Notes: generated by a model not told the origin, from the letters alone. A stretch of DNA of 64,000 nt from Bacillota bacterium (GCA_023391635.1 JAEWAQ010000001.1:27811-91810), one strand, 5' to 3'. Shown: positions 33,557 to 42,092, counted from the stretch's first letter. Numbers and translations are program-made.

Positions 33557-34414
33557 ATGGCAACAGTCGCATTGGTGACAGACAGCACGGCCGACATTCC
33601 CCGCGAAACGCGCGAACGACTCGACATTGCGATGGTACCGCTCAAGGTGAATTTCGGGTCCGATTCCTACTTGGACAATATCGATCTCGAGCCGACGGCA
33701 TTCTATCAGAAATTGACGCAGTCATCGGTGCTTCCTACGACTTCCCAGCCTTCACCGGCTGATTTTTTCGACGTATTCAAACGGTTGTCCGGGGAAGGCC
33801 GGCCGATTATATCCGTTCATCTGTCCAGTGCATTAAGCGGCACCTACCAATCGGCGCTGATCGCGAAGTCGATGCTCGAGGACGAAGGCGACGTGACCGT
33901 CATCGATTCCAAATCGGCCAGCTATGGATACGGCATGATCGTAGCGACGGCTGCCGAGATGGCAGCTCGGGGCGAGCCTGCGGACGCGATCGTGGCGGAA
34001 GTGCAGCGCATGCGCCGGGAATTGCGCCTTTACTTCGTGGTAGACACGCTTGAATATTTGCAGAAGGGCGGCCGGATCGGCAAAGCGGCGGCCGTCGTCG
34101 GCTCGCTGCTCAATATCAAGCCGATCTTGTCGATCGACAATGAAGGCGGTATTCATCCGGTCGACAAAGTGCGCGGACAGAAGCGGGCGCTGTCCCGAAT
34201 CGCGGAGCTGCTGGAGCAGGACGTCGGCAATCGGCCTGTCCATCTGGGCATTGCGCTCACGCCCGGATTCGACGCGCAGGCGAAGGAGATGTCGGCGCTG
34301 CTGCGCGGCCGGTTGAACGCGGTAAGTTATACCGAATCGGAGATCGGACCTGTGGTCGGCTCGCATGCCGGCCCGGGAACGGTCGGTGTCTTCGTTATTC
34401 CCGCGAAGCAGTAG
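33557..34414 (+). CDS. DegV family fatty acid-binding protein (FakB-like)
   Basis: A 285-residue DegV protein that binds a fatty acid carboxylate and presents it to FakA for phosphorylation. It has VALVTDSTADIPRE at the start, PTTSQPSPADFFDVF, the conserved ISVHLSSALSGTYQSA and DTLEYLQKGGRIGKAAA with the ligand-contacting Arg, and GSHAGPGTVGVF near the end. AAGGAGAGG precedes the ATG. Adjacent to fakA, unlike in B. subtilis where serine dehydratase genes occupy this place. Confidence 0.9.
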   Translation: MATVALVTDSTADIPRETRERLDIAMVPLKVNFGSDSYLDNIDLEPTAFYQKLTQSSVLPTTSQPSPADFFDVFKRLSGEGRPIISVHLSSALSGTYQSALIAKSMLEDEGDVTVIDSKSASYGYGMIVATAAEMAARGEPADAIVAEVQRMRRELRLYFVVDTLEYLQKGGRIGKAAAVVGSLLNIKPILSIDNEGGIHPVDKVRGQKRALSRIAELLEQDVGNRPVHLGIALTPGFDAQAKEMSALLRGRLNAVSYTESEIGPVVGSHAGPGTVGVFVIPAKQ

Positions 34415-34471
34415 CGTCAAGCATCGGCTTGACGACGCGACGGAGCGGAAGCTGCAAGGTTGGTGTTATCC

Positions 34472-36520
34472 ATGCACGATTTATTCGCCATTCCCGTGGA
34501 AAGCATCCAAGGCGTGGGTTCCTCCAAGGCAGAGGAACTGCACGCCTTGGGCATTTCAACGGTCGGCGGCCTCATCGATTATTATCCGTTTCGGTACGAG
34601 GATTACCATATCATACCGCTTCGCGAAGCGAAGGACGGAGAGAAAATCACCGTGCGGGGAACGGTGACCACGATGCCGTCGCTTCAGCGTTACGGACGCA
34701 AATCGCGGCTGCTGGTCAGGGTGACGGTAGAGGGCGCGCTGCTGACGGCGGTCTGGTTCAATCGGGCGTTCCTGCAGGACCAGTTGACGATCGGCCGGGA
34801 CATTACGTTGACCGGCAAATGGGAGCAGCGCCGCAGGCAGATTACGGTATCGGAATCGGAGTTCCCCGATCGTGGCGCAGGGAAGACGGGCACGCTGCAG
34901 CCGGTATATTCAATCGGGGGCAGTCTGACGCAAGCCTGGATGCGCAAGACGATCGACCGTGCTTTGCAGCAATACGGAGCGCAGATTCCGGAGCTGCTGC
35001 CGACCGAACTGGTCGCGAAGCACGATCTGATGCCCCGGCGGGATGCCGTTATGCGGATCCACCATCCGGAGGATACGCGAGAAGGGCAGGAAGCAAGACG
35101 CCGCATGGTGTATGAAGAGTTGTTCCTGTTCCAAATGAAATTGCAGGCGTACAGGGCGGCTAGCCGCAAGCAACCGGACGGCATCGCGCATCGTGTGGAC
35201 AGCGAGCAAATCCGCGCATTCGCCCAAGCGCTTCCGTTCGAATTGACGGATTCCCAGAAGCAAGTGATCAACGAAATACTGGCGGATATGAAACAGCCGT
35301 ATGCGATGAACCGCTTGCTGCAGGGAGATGTCGGCGCAGGCAAGACGGTCGTGGCTGCCGTAGCCTTATACGCGACTGTGCGTGATGGCAACCAAGGCGC
35401 CTTGATGGTGCCGACGGAAATATTGGCCGATCAGCATGCCAGGTCGCTCGCCAAGCTCTTCGAGCCGTACGGCATTCAGGTCGCGCTCTTGACCGGCAGT
35501 CTGACCGAGCGCAAGCGCCGGGACGTCGCCGCCTCCTTGCAGATGGGATTGATCGATATCGTCGTCGGCACGCATGCTTTGATTCAGGAAGACGTTTATT
35601 TTCGGCGTCTCGGACTCGTCGTCACCGACGAACAGCATCGGTTCGGGGTCAACCAGCGCGGCATTCTGCGCCGTAAAGGAATGAATCCCGACGTGCTGAC
35701 GATGACGGCGACGCCGATTCCGCGGACGCTGGCGATTACGGTGTTCGGCGATCTGGAAGTGTCGACGCTGCGGGAGCGGCCCAAGGGCCGTCTGCCGATC
35801 AAGACGTATTGGGTGAAGCACGGGATGATGGACCGGGTGCTCGGGTTCATCCGCAAGGAAGCGGCAATCGGGAGACAGACTTTCTTCATCTGCCCATTGA
35901 TCGAAGAGTCGGAGAAGCTCGATGTGCAGAATGCGATCGACCTGCACGCCCAGCTGCGCCAAGCGCTTCCGGAGCTGTCGATCGGCTTGCTGCACGGCCG
36001 GATGACGCCGGCGGAGAAGGAGGCGGCCATGGGCGAATTCGCCTCCGGACACGTGCACGTGCTCGTGTCCACGACCGTCATCGAGGTCGGGGTCGACGTG
36101 CCGAACGCTACGCTGATGATCGTGATGGACGCGGAACGGTTCGGGCTCTCGCAGCTGCATCAGCTGCGCGGCCGGGTCGGGCGCAGCGAGCATCAATCGT
36201 ATTGCATCTTGATCGCGGACCCGAAGTCGGAGAATGGCCAGGAACGGATGAAGGCGATGACGGAGACGGACGACGGCTTCGAGATCGCCAGGCGCGACCT
36301 GGAGCTTCGCGGGCCCGGCGACTTCTTTGGCACGAAGCAGAGCGGTATGCCGGAATTCCGCATCGCCGATCTGTTGAACGATTTTGCCGTGCTCGAAGAG
36401 GCCCGGGACGATGCGGCTCGGCTGTCTGCGCAGGAAGATTTCTGGACGGCCGCGGCATATGCGCCGCTTCGCGCACACCTGTTAAGGGAAGCCCGATTGC
36501 AAGGAGAACCGTTGGATTAA
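34472..36520 (+). CDS. recG: ATP-dependent DNA helicase RecG
   Basis: A 682-residue branch-migrating helicase that regresses stalled forks and processes Holliday junctions. The N-terminal wedge OB domain (about 5-150) is followed by the helicase core: LLQGDVGAGKTVVA (Walker A), VTDEQHRFGV (DEQH), MTATPIPRTLA, TVIEVGVDVPNAT, QLRGRVGRSEHQSYC and the TRG motif region LELRGPGDFFGTKQSGMPEF. ATG 34472 is chosen for its similarity; TTG 34460 and GTG 34463 are possible but poorer. In B. subtilis fapR follows recG directly; here spoVIF and a long accessory block follow. Confidence 0.94.
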   Translation: MHDLFAIPVESIQGVGSSKAEELHALGISTVGGLIDYYPFRYEDYHIIPLREAKDGEKITVRGTVTTMPSLQRYGRKSRLLVRVTVEGALLTAVWFNRAFLQDQLTIGRDITLTGKWEQRRRQITVSESEFPDRGAGKTGTLQPVYSIGGSLTQAWMRKTIDRALQQYGAQIPELLPTELVAKHDLMPRRDAVMRIHHPEDTREGQEARRRMVYEELFLFQMKLQAYRAASRKQPDGIAHRVDSEQIRAFAQALPFELTDSQKQVINEILADMKQPYAMNRLLQGDVGAGKTVVAAVALYATVRDGNQGALMVPTEILADQHARSLAKLFEPYGIQVALLTGSLTERKRRDVAASLQMGLIDIVVGTHALIQEDVYFRRLGLVVTDEQHRFGVNQRGILRRKGMNPDVLTMTATPIPRTLAITVFGDLEVSTLRERPKGRLPIKTYWVKHGMMDRVLGFIRKEAAIGRQTFFICPLIEESEKLDVQNAIDLHAQLRQALPELSIGLLHGRMTPAEKEAAMGEFASGHVHVLVSTTVIEVGVDVPNATLMIVMDAERFGLSQLHQLRGRVGRSEHQSYCILIADPKSENGQERMKAMTETDDGFEIARRDLELRGPGDFFGTKQSGMPEFRIADLLNDFAVLEEARDDAARLSAQEDFWTAAAYAPLRAHLLREARLQGEPLD

Positions 36521-36555
36521 TCGGCAGCCGCACATCCTTGCCGCAGCGTCCGCAT

Positions 36556-36891
36556 ATGATGAACGGTAAGTCATGGCGGAAAGGGCGTGAAGGGACATTG
36601 AGCGCAAGCTGGCAGAAGTTCGGCATTCAGCCGCAGTTGGTGGAGCGGGTCAAGCTGAAAATGAAAAACCCGGCCGTCAAGGACCGGATCAAGGCGATGC
36701 TGGACGGAGTAACGAAATACGATTTGCAAAATCGGGCCAAAGTGCGCCAAATGGTGAAGACGGCAGGACGCATCCTGCATGAACCGTTGACGGAAATGCA
36801 GGTGGATCAGCTCGTCGAGTTCGTGCTGGCGCAGAAGATCGATCCGCAGAACACGCTGCACCTCATCAGGCTGTGGGCGATGTTTCGGTAA
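36556..36891 (+). CDS. spoVIF: Stage VI sporulation protein F family
   Basis: A helical protein of about 111 residues. The C-terminal 95 residues match the SpoVIF family, a late mother-cell factor required for proper coat assembly in B. subtilis: VKDRIKAMLDGVTKYDLQNR, VRQMVKTAGRILHEPLTE, then VDQLVEFVLAQKIDPQNTLH. The start is uncertain: ATG 36556 or 36559 have no clear ribosome-binding site, and TTG 36598 lies three bases after GAAGGG. It is encoded 35 bases after recG. No terminator is evident before the convergent SRAP gene. Confidence 0.72.
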   Translation: MMNGKSWRKGREGTLSASWQKFGIQPQLVERVKLKMKNPAVKDRIKAMLDGVTKYDLQNRAKVRQMVKTAGRILHEPLTEMQVDQLVEFVLAQKIDPQNTLHLIRLWAMFR

Positions 36892-36962
36892 CCGGACGGA
36901 CCCGTCGGCAGTCGCGATCGCGCCGCTCTGCCCGCTCCCGGCGGTCCGGCGCGATTCGCCGC

Positions 36963-37640
36963 TTAGTCCGATACTTCCCGAAGACAATCGGCATCGTCAA
37001 AAGCGACGTTGCCTACCCGCTTGTCCACTTCATAGGCTCTCATCTTGTCCGCCGGATAGGGGACAAGCAGCGGGTCCAGAAGGTCCGGATCGCTCACGTT
37101 TCGATTCAGCCACGGTTCCTCGTCCTCGCGCCGCAGAATAACCGGCATCCGGTTGTGAATGCCGGCCATCAATTCGTTCGGATCAGTCGTGATAATCGCG
37201 CACGAGCTGATCTTGCGGCCATCCGGGGCATGCCAAGTCTCGTAAATCGCCGCCATGCCGAACGGTTCGTCGTTTCGCAGCACGACTCTGTACGGACGTT
37301 TCCCGCCTTCGGGAAGCGTCTTCCATTCGTAGAAGCCGTCGGCGAGAACGAGGCACCGCTTCCGCCGGTAGGCGTCCCGGAAAGCCGGCCGTTCCTTCAG
37401 CGTCTCCGCGCGGGCGTTGATCATTCTGGCGCCCACCTTCTCGTCTTCCGCCCATGGCGGGATCAGCCCCCAGCGCAGCATGCCAAGCCGGTTGCGCTTC
37501 CCGTCATTCACGACGGCCGGCACCATCTGGGTCGGCGCCACATTATAGCGGGGCAGATAGAAATCCGCGATAGGCGAGTCAGCCGAGTAGAGCAGCATCA
37601 GTTCTTCGAGCGTTACGGTGATCGTATATCTTCCGCACAT
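36963..37640 (-). CDS. SOS response-associated peptidase (SRAP/YedK family)
   Basis: A 225-residue SRAP protein, the bacterial counterpart of HMCES, which forms a thiazolidine crosslink with abasic sites in single-stranded DNA through Cys2. The start at 37640 yields MCGRYTI, placing Cys2 correctly. Other family residues are visible: RYNVAPTQMVPAV (the conserved Asn), WGLIPPWA, INARAETL, RCLVLADGFYEWK (catalytic Glu) and the AIITTDPNELMAGIHNRMPV block with the active-site His. GGGAG precedes the start. This block marks the left edge of the accessory region. Confidence 0.92.
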   Translation of the reverse strand: MCGRYTITVTLEELMLLYSADSPIADFYLPRYNVAPTQMVPAVVNDGKRNRLGMLRWGLIPPWAEDEKVGARMINARAETLKERPAFRDAYRRKRCLVLADGFYEWKTLPEGGKRPYRVVLRNDEPFGMAAIYETWHAPDGRKISSCAIITTDPNELMAGIHNRMPVILRREDEEPWLNRNVSDPDLLDPLLVPYPADKMRAYEVDKRVGNVAFDDADCLREVSD

Positions 37641-37717
37641 AAAGGTTCTCCCTCTGGTTGTGATCCGTTGGAAGTTCATTATACCATGCAGGAGATCAGA
37701 TTTTCGAGAATAGGTAG

Positions 37718-37745
37718 TAGACATCTCCACCGCGTTTGCTATAAT
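37718..37745 (+). promoter_or_regulatory. Sigma-A promoter of the thiamine transport operon
   Basis: -35 TAGACA (37718-37723), 16-base spacer, -10 TATAAT (37740-37745), ending about 36 bases before the riboswitch. Confidence 0.6.
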
Positions 37746-37781
37746 GGGATGTGCAAGCGAGCTTCGACAATTCGATACATG

Positions 37782-37876
37782 CCCCAGGGGAGCTGGAGTT
37801 ACGGCCGGCTGAGAGTGCATCCCTATGATGCAGACCCTTACACCTGATCTGGTTAGGACCAGCGTAGGAAGGCGGG
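37782..37876 (+). promoter_or_regulatory. TPP riboswitch (THI element)
   Basis: Canonical thiamine pyrophosphate aptamer in the leader of the ThiY-like operon. AGGGGAGCTGGAG provides the 5' arm of P1/P2, GGCTGAGAGTGCAT the pyrimidine-sensing J3-2 region, ACCCTTACACCTGATCTGG the P4/P5 side and TTAGGACCAGCGTAGGAA the 3' conserved strand. The distinctive CTGAGA, ACCTGATCTGG and CCAGCGTAGGAA blocks are intact. Binding of TPP would promote the terminator at 37928. Confidence 0.96.
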
Positions 37877-37927
37877 AGCGCAAGCGGCCGATACGGCAGC
37901 CTTGCGCATACGTTCATGCGATGTTTG

Positions 37928-37960
37928 AACGCCCTCCGGAATCGGGGGGCGTTATTTGAT
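37928..37960 (+). terminator. Expression-platform terminator of the TPP riboswitch
   Basis: AACGCCCTCC (37928-37937) pairs with GGGGGGCGTT (37944-37953) including one G-T pair, followed by ATTTGATT. It lies between the aptamer and the first gene, as expected for transcription attenuation. The T-run is weak. Confidence 0.65.
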
Positions 37961-38020
37961 TGTGCAGGAGCTTCCTTGCGACACCGCGCAAGCGAGATCG
38001 GATGGGAGAGGAAGAGAGAC

Positions 38021-39082
38021 ATGCAAGGTAAGTTCAAAAGTTGGAAAATGGCGGGTGCGGGCGTGCTCGCGGGACTGCTGCTGCTGACGGGCTGTGGCGG
38101 CAACAACAACCCGAAGGGAGAGACGTCGTCGCCGTCAGCATCGCAGGCGGCATCCCAGAGCGCCGCGCCTTCATCGGACAAACCGTTGACGAAGGTGACC
38201 GTGGTGCTCGACTGGACGCCGAATACGAACCATACCGGACTGTACGTCGCGCGGGACAAGGGCTTCTGGGTGCAGCACGGACTGGACGTGCAGATCGTGC
38301 AGCCGCCGGAGACCGGGGCGAGCCAGATGACGGCAAGCGGCGCAGCCGACTTCGGCGTCGGCTACCAGGAGGACATGACGCTAGCGCGGGAGAATGGCGT
38401 ACCGCTCGTGTCGCTCGCGGCGGTCATCCAGCATAATACGTCCGGATTCGCATCGCCGGTTGCCAAGAATATCAAGACGCCTGCGGACTTCGCCGGTAAA
38501 AACTACGGCGGCTGGGGTTCGCCGGTCGAGCAGGCGGTGCTGCAGACGCTGATGGCGGAGCAAGGTGCGGACGCGGACAAGGTGAACATCGTCAACATGG
38601 GCAACGCGGACTATTTCACGGCAGTGAAGCGGGACATCGATTTCGCCTGGATTTTCTATGCATGGACGGGGATAGAAGCGGAGCTGCGGAAGGAAGATTT
38701 GAACATGGTCTATTTGAAGGACTATGACAAGCGGCTGGACTACTATACGCCGCTGCTTATGACGAGCGAGAAGATGATCGCGGACAAGCCCGACATCGTG
38801 CGCGCATTCGTGGAAGGCGCAGCGGAAGGCTACCGCTTTGCGATCGATCATCCGGAGGAAGCCGCCGAGGTGCTGATCCAGGCGGTACCGGAGCTGAACG
38901 CCGACCTCGTGCGGTCCAGCCAGAAGTGGCTCAGCCCCCGCTACCAGGACGATGCGCCGCGGTGGGGCGAGCAGAAGAAGGAAGTATGGGAAGGCTACGC
39001 GGATTGGATGACGAGCCATGGCATCATGAAGAAGAAGATCGACTTCGACGAAGCGTTCACTAACGAATTTTTGCCGCAATAG
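38021..39082 (+). CDS. thiY: Thiamine-pyrimidine ABC transporter substrate-binding lipoprotein (ThiY-like)
   Basis: A 353-residue NMT1/THI5-like binding protein. The signal peptide ends at the lipobox LLLTGCGG (Cys about 25), followed by a Ser/Ala-rich linker to residue 52. The ligand domain opens VTVVLDWTPNTNHTGLYVARD, typical of the HMP/formylaminopyrimidine-binding family, and includes GVGYQEDMTLARENGVPLVS and FAGKNYGGWGSPVEQAVL. It is the first gene after the TPP riboswitch, so it is repressed when thiamine is plentiful. The most likely ligand is a pyrimidine breakdown product of thiamine. AGGAAGAGAG precedes the ATG. Confidence 0.92.
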   Translation: MQGKFKSWKMAGAGVLAGLLLLTGCGGNNNPKGETSSPSASQAASQSAAPSSDKPLTKVTVVLDWTPNTNHTGLYVARDKGFWVQHGLDVQIVQPPETGASQMTASGAADFGVGYQEDMTLARENGVPLVSLAAVIQHNTSGFASPVAKNIKTPADFAGKNYGGWGSPVEQAVLQTLMAEQGADADKVNIVNMGNADYFTAVKRDIDFAWIFYAWTGIEAELRKEDLNMVYLKDYDKRLDYYTPLLMTSEKMIADKPDIVRAFVEGAAEGYRFAIDHPEEAAEVLIQAVPELNADLVRSSQKWLSPRYQDDAPRWGEQKKEVWEGYADWMTSHGIMKKKIDFDEAFTNEFLPQ

Positions 39083-39129
39083 TGCGAAACGGCAGCAAGC
39101 GAGATTGATCCGGAAGGAGTCCTGGAACA

Positions 39130-39429
39130 ATGACACAAGCACTGTTAAGCGTACAGATCATGCCGAAGACGAAGGACGGGGGAGACGTGATCCCTTACGT
39201 GGATCGCGCGATCGAGATCATTAAGGAATCAGGCGTCGCCTACCGCGTCGGACCGCTGGAAACGACGATGGAGGGCGAATTCGACGAACTGCTGGCGATC
39301 TTGAAGCGGATGAACGAAGCGATGTTCGAGATGGGGAGTCCTTCCGTCATGTCGCAAGTGAAGCTGCTCGTCGGCGGGCCGCATGCTTCGATGGAACGGC
39401 TGCTGGCCAAATATCCAGATGGACAATAG
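39130..39429 (+). CDS. MTH1187/YqgV-type thiamine-binding protein
   Basis: A 99-residue ferredoxin-like-fold protein of the MTH1187 family, related to the thiamine-binding domain of YkoF. It has MTQALLSVQIMPKTKDGGDVIPYVDRA, then YRVGPLETTMEGEFDELLAIL and a C-terminal VMSQVKLLVGG strand. In thiamine-regulated operons these proteins bind thiamine or its pyrimidine, perhaps as a cytosolic chaperone. AAGGAG precedes the ATG. Its 3' end overlaps the permease gene by 11 bases. Confidence 0.85.
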   Translation: MTQALLSVQIMPKTKDGGDVIPYVDRAIEIIKESGVAYRVGPLETTMEGEFDELLAILKRMNEAMFEMGSPSVMSQVKLLVGGPHASMERLLAKYPDGQ

Positions 39430-40213
39430 GTCGGCATGGCATAAAGTTTGGCCGCCTGCTGCTGCGCTAGCCGCATTCTTGGCCTTGTGGGAGGCGGCTT
39501 GCCGATGGCTGGCGATCGACCCCTGGGCGCTGCCTGCCCCGTCTGCCGTCGCCCGCAGCATGGGGGAAGAAGCCGGGAAACTCGCCTATCATCTGTCCGC
39601 AACGCTCGGTCTGGCCATGTCGGGCGTCGGCATCGGCTTCGCGATCGGCGTGCTGCTGGCGGTGACGCTGCATCGGTTCGTCTTCGTGCGCACCGTCATT
39701 TCGCCATTTGTCATCATGTCGCAAAATTTGCCGCTTATCGTACTGGCGCCGCTGCTCATGATTTGGTTCGGATTCGGGCTGACGCCCAAGCTGATCCTGC
39801 TGACGCTGGTCGGGTTCTTTCCGGTCGCCTGGTCGATGCTCGCCGGGCTGGGCCGTGCGGAGCCGCACTTGCGCGAGTACTTGGCGATGATCGGCGCGAC
39901 CCGGTGGCAGATCCTGCGGCGGCTGGAGCTGCCGGCATCGCTGCCGTACCTGTTCTCCGGACTCAAGATTACGGTCACATACAGCGTCACGACGGCGATC
40001 GTCGCGGAATGGCTCGGCGCGAGCCGGGGCATCGGCTATTATCTCGTCTTGAAGTTCAAAGGATACGATATCGAGGCGGTATTCGGGTCGGTCATCTGCA
40101 TCGTGGCCTTATGCATGCTGCTCTATGGCTTGGCGGTAGCGCTCGAACGGCTGGTCGTCTATTGGGGACCCCGGACAGGGGAACTCGGCAGAAAGGCGGG
40201 GGGTCGGTCATGA
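39419..40213 (+). CDS. thiX: ABC transporter permease (ThiX-like)
   Basis: A 264-residue SsuC/TauC-type permease with about six membrane segments. The cytoplasmic EAA loop that contacts the ATPase reads EYLAMIGATRWQILRRLELPASLPYL. Hydrophobic spans include AAALAAFLALWEAA and LLYGLAVALERLVVYW. ATG 39419 overlaps the previous gene and its Shine-Dalgarno is poor, so translation is probably coupled. It pairs with the ThiY-like and ThiZ-like proteins of the same operon. Confidence 0.9.
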   Translation: MDNRSAWHKVWPPAAALAAFLALWEAACRWLAIDPWALPAPSAVARSMGEEAGKLAYHLSATLGLAMSGVGIGFAIGVLLAVTLHRFVFVRTVISPFVIMSQNLPLIVLAPLLMIWFGFGLTPKLILLTLVGFFPVAWSMLAGLGRAEPHLREYLAMIGATRWQILRRLELPASLPYLFSGLKITVTYSVTTAIVAEWLGASRGIGYYLVLKFKGYDIEAVFGSVICIVALCMLLYGLAVALERLVVYWGPRTGELGRKAGGRS

Positions 40214-41028
40214 ACACGATTAGTCCCGATGTCGATCAATTGCAATTATCCGGCATCGTCAAGCGCTACGTGCGGGACCGCAAGCCGTTCACCGTGCTGG
40301 ATGGCATATCGATCAGTGTGCGCGAAGGAGAGTTCGTGACGCTGATCGGCCCTTCCGGCAGCGGCAAGTCAACGCTGTTCCGCCTGATCGGAGGTGTCGA
40401 ATGCCCGGATGCGGGCGACGTCGCCATCGGCGGCCGCATCGTTACCGGCACCCGGGGGCTCGTCAGCTATATGCCGCAGCAAGCGTCGCTGTTCCCGTGG
40501 ATGAAGGTGCGGCGCAACATCGCCGTCGCGCTGGAAATCGCGGGCGTCGCCCGCCGGGAAGCCGAAGCCGCCACGCTGGAATGGCTGAATCGCATCGGTC
40601 TTGCCGACGTGGCGAACGAATATCCGAGCGCATTGTCGGGCGGCATGCAGCAGCGAGTGTCGTTCCTGCGCGCCTTGCTCATGCCCCGCGGTCTCATGTG
40701 CCTGGACGAACCGTTCGCCGCGCTCGACGCCTTGACGCGGACGGAGATGCAGCAATGGCTGCTGCGGCTATGGGAGGAGCAGCGTCGCTCCGTGCTGTTC
40801 GTTACGCACAGCATCGAAGAAGCGCTCACGTTGTCCGACCGGATCTATGTATTGTCCAAAGCCCCGGCCAAGGTTCTGCGGGAAATCGAGGTGCCTTTCG
40901 CGCGGCCGAGGCAGGCGGACGTATGGCGGGAGCCGGCGTTTGCGGAGCTTAAGTCGGACATCTTGTCATTGCTCAGAGAGGAGAGGGACGATGCCGTTCG
41001 ACGCGCATATTCATCTGGATCAGTATGA
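40210..41028 (+). CDS. thiZ: ABC transporter ATP-binding protein (ThiZ-like)
   Basis: A 272-residue ATPase of the nitrate/sulfonate/taurine class. Walker A is GPSGSGKST, the Q-loop is YMPQQASLFPW, the signature is LSGGMQQRVSFLRALL, Walker B is LMCLDEPFAALD, and the switch histidine is in FVTHSIEEAL. It overlaps the permease by four bases (ATGA) and the TatD-family gene by 38 bases, so the whole operon is translationally coupled. Confidence 0.92.
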   Translation: MNTISPDVDQLQLSGIVKRYVRDRKPFTVLDGISISVREGEFVTLIGPSGSGKSTLFRLIGGVECPDAGDVAIGGRIVTGTRGLVSYMPQQASLFPWMKVRRNIAVALEIAGVARREAEAATLEWLNRIGLADVANEYPSALSGGMQQRVSFLRALLMPRGLMCLDEPFAALDALTRTEMQQWLLRLWEEQRRSVLFVTHSIEEALTLSDRIYVLSKAPAKVLREIEVPFARPRQADVWREPAFAELKSDILSLLREERDDAVRRAYSSGSV

Positions 41029-41794
41029 GCCGCAGCAGCGTGCGGACATGCTCGAAGCGGCGTTCGCGCTAGGCGTCGAAGGCGTCGTGGCGGTGTCGAT
41101 GGGCATGGATTCATGCTTGGAGACCCGGAGGATCGCCGGGGAATATTCGGGCCGAATCATCCCGGCTTACGGGCATCATCCCGAGCAGCCGCCGCTAACA
41201 GAGCAGGAACTCGAGCGGATGTGCGCCTGGATCGCGGGACTTCCGCATGAGGAAGCGTTTGCGATCGGAGAAGTCGGTCTGCCGTATTTCATGCGTCACG
41301 AAGCCGAGGCGGCCGGCCATCCGTTCGACAGCGTGCCGTATCTCAGGCAATTTGAACATTTTGTCCGGCTTGCCGCGACGCTCGACCGCCCGCTGGCGCT
41401 TCATGCCGTGCACGAAGACGCGGATGTTGCGCTGGATCTGCTGCGGCATTATGGCGTCAGGAGGGCTCACTTCCATTGGTTCAAGGGAAGCCGGGCAACG
41501 ACTGAGCGGCTCGCCGGGAGCGGCTGCTATATCTCAGTGACGCCCGAGGTGCAATACGACGAAGAGACGCGGGATTTGGCCCGTTCATATCCGCTGAACC
41601 GGCTGCTCGCGGAGACAGACGGCCCATGGCCGTTCGAAGGCCCGTATGCCGGCCGGCGTACGGAGCCGGCTATGGTGCTGGATTCGGTTCGCGCCATAGC
41701 CGAACTGCGCGGGCTGCCGGAGTCGTCGGTGCGGGAAGCGCTGAAGGCTAACACACAGCGCTGCTATGCGTCCGACAATTTGCTGAAAGTGTAA
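40991..41794 (+). CDS. TatD family metal-dependent hydrolase in the thiamine operon
   Basis: A 267-residue TatD-family TIM-barrel hydrolase. All metal ligands are visible: DAHIHLD, the bridging Glu in IGEVGLP, His in LALHAVHED, His in AHFHWFKG and Asp in LAETDGPWPF. TatD proteins are usually 3' exonucleases or DNA-processing enzymes, but relatives include amidohydrolases and lactonases. The start lies 38 bases inside thiZ, with GAGAGGAGAGG upstream, so it belongs to the TPP-regulated operon. A role in processing an imported pyrimidine is an inference from context. B. subtilis uses YlmB, an unrelated M20-type enzyme, for formylaminopyrimidine. Confidence 0.85.
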   Translation: MPFDAHIHLDQYEPQQRADMLEAAFALGVEGVVAVSMGMDSCLETRRIAGEYSGRIIPAYGHHPEQPPLTEQELERMCAWIAGLPHEEAFAIGEVGLPYFMRHEAEAAGHPFDSVPYLRQFEHFVRLAATLDRPLALHAVHEDADVALDLLRHYGVRRAHFHWFKGSRATTERLAGSGCYISVTPEVQYDEETRDLARSYPLNRLLAETDGPWPFEGPYAGRRTEPAMVLDSVRAIAELRGLPESSVREALKANTQRCYASDNLLKV

Positions 41795-41862
41795 CGCAGA
41801 TTACAGAATTGAACCCGGCCGCCCATGTATAATGGACCAAATGAAGCGGGCGGGTGTTGGCG

Positions 41863-41943
41863 ATGGACTGGATAGGCATGCTCGTGATCGGACTGGCGGC
41901 GTTCATCGTATTGATAGTGGTCGAGCAGAAGGGGAATCGTTAA
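41863..41943 (+). CDS. Putative 26-residue single-span membrane peptide
   Basis: ATG at 41863 opens a 26-codon frame: MDWIGMLVIGLAAFIVLIVV then EQKGNR. It predicts one hydrophobic helix of about 17 residues with a charged C-terminus. A TATAAT lies at 41828-41833 and a strong terminator at 41972-42008, so the frame sits in its own small transcript. The ribosome-binding site (GGGTG about 8 bases upstream) is weak. It could equally be a small non-coding RNA. I know no homologue. Confidence 0.4.
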   Translation: MDWIGMLVIGLAAFIVLIVVEQKGNR

Positions 41944-41971
41944 TCAGCGGAGGAAACGCGCTGAAACTGAT

Positions 41972-42008
41972 GGCGGTGCACGGGGGATCCCGGGTGCCGC
42001 CATTTTTT
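41972..42008 (+). terminator. Rho-independent terminator before the yesM-type gene
   Basis: GGCGGTGC (from 41972) pairs with GTGCCGCC (ending 42001) with G-T pairs and one mismatch, around a GGGATCCC core, followed by TTTTTT (42003-42008). Confidence 0.75.
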
Positions 42009-42025
42009 GCTTGCCATGCGGCTGC

Positions 42026-42053
42026 TTGGATATTCCGCGAACCATGGTATGAT
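42026..42053 (+). promoter_or_regulatory. Putative extended -10 promoter for the two-component operon
   Basis: -35 TTGGAT (42026-42031), 16-base spacer, TATGAT (42048-42053) preceded by TGG. Confidence 0.5.
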
Positions 42054-42092
42054 AAATAGCGTGATTTTCGTTCGACAGTGGAGGCTAACGCC

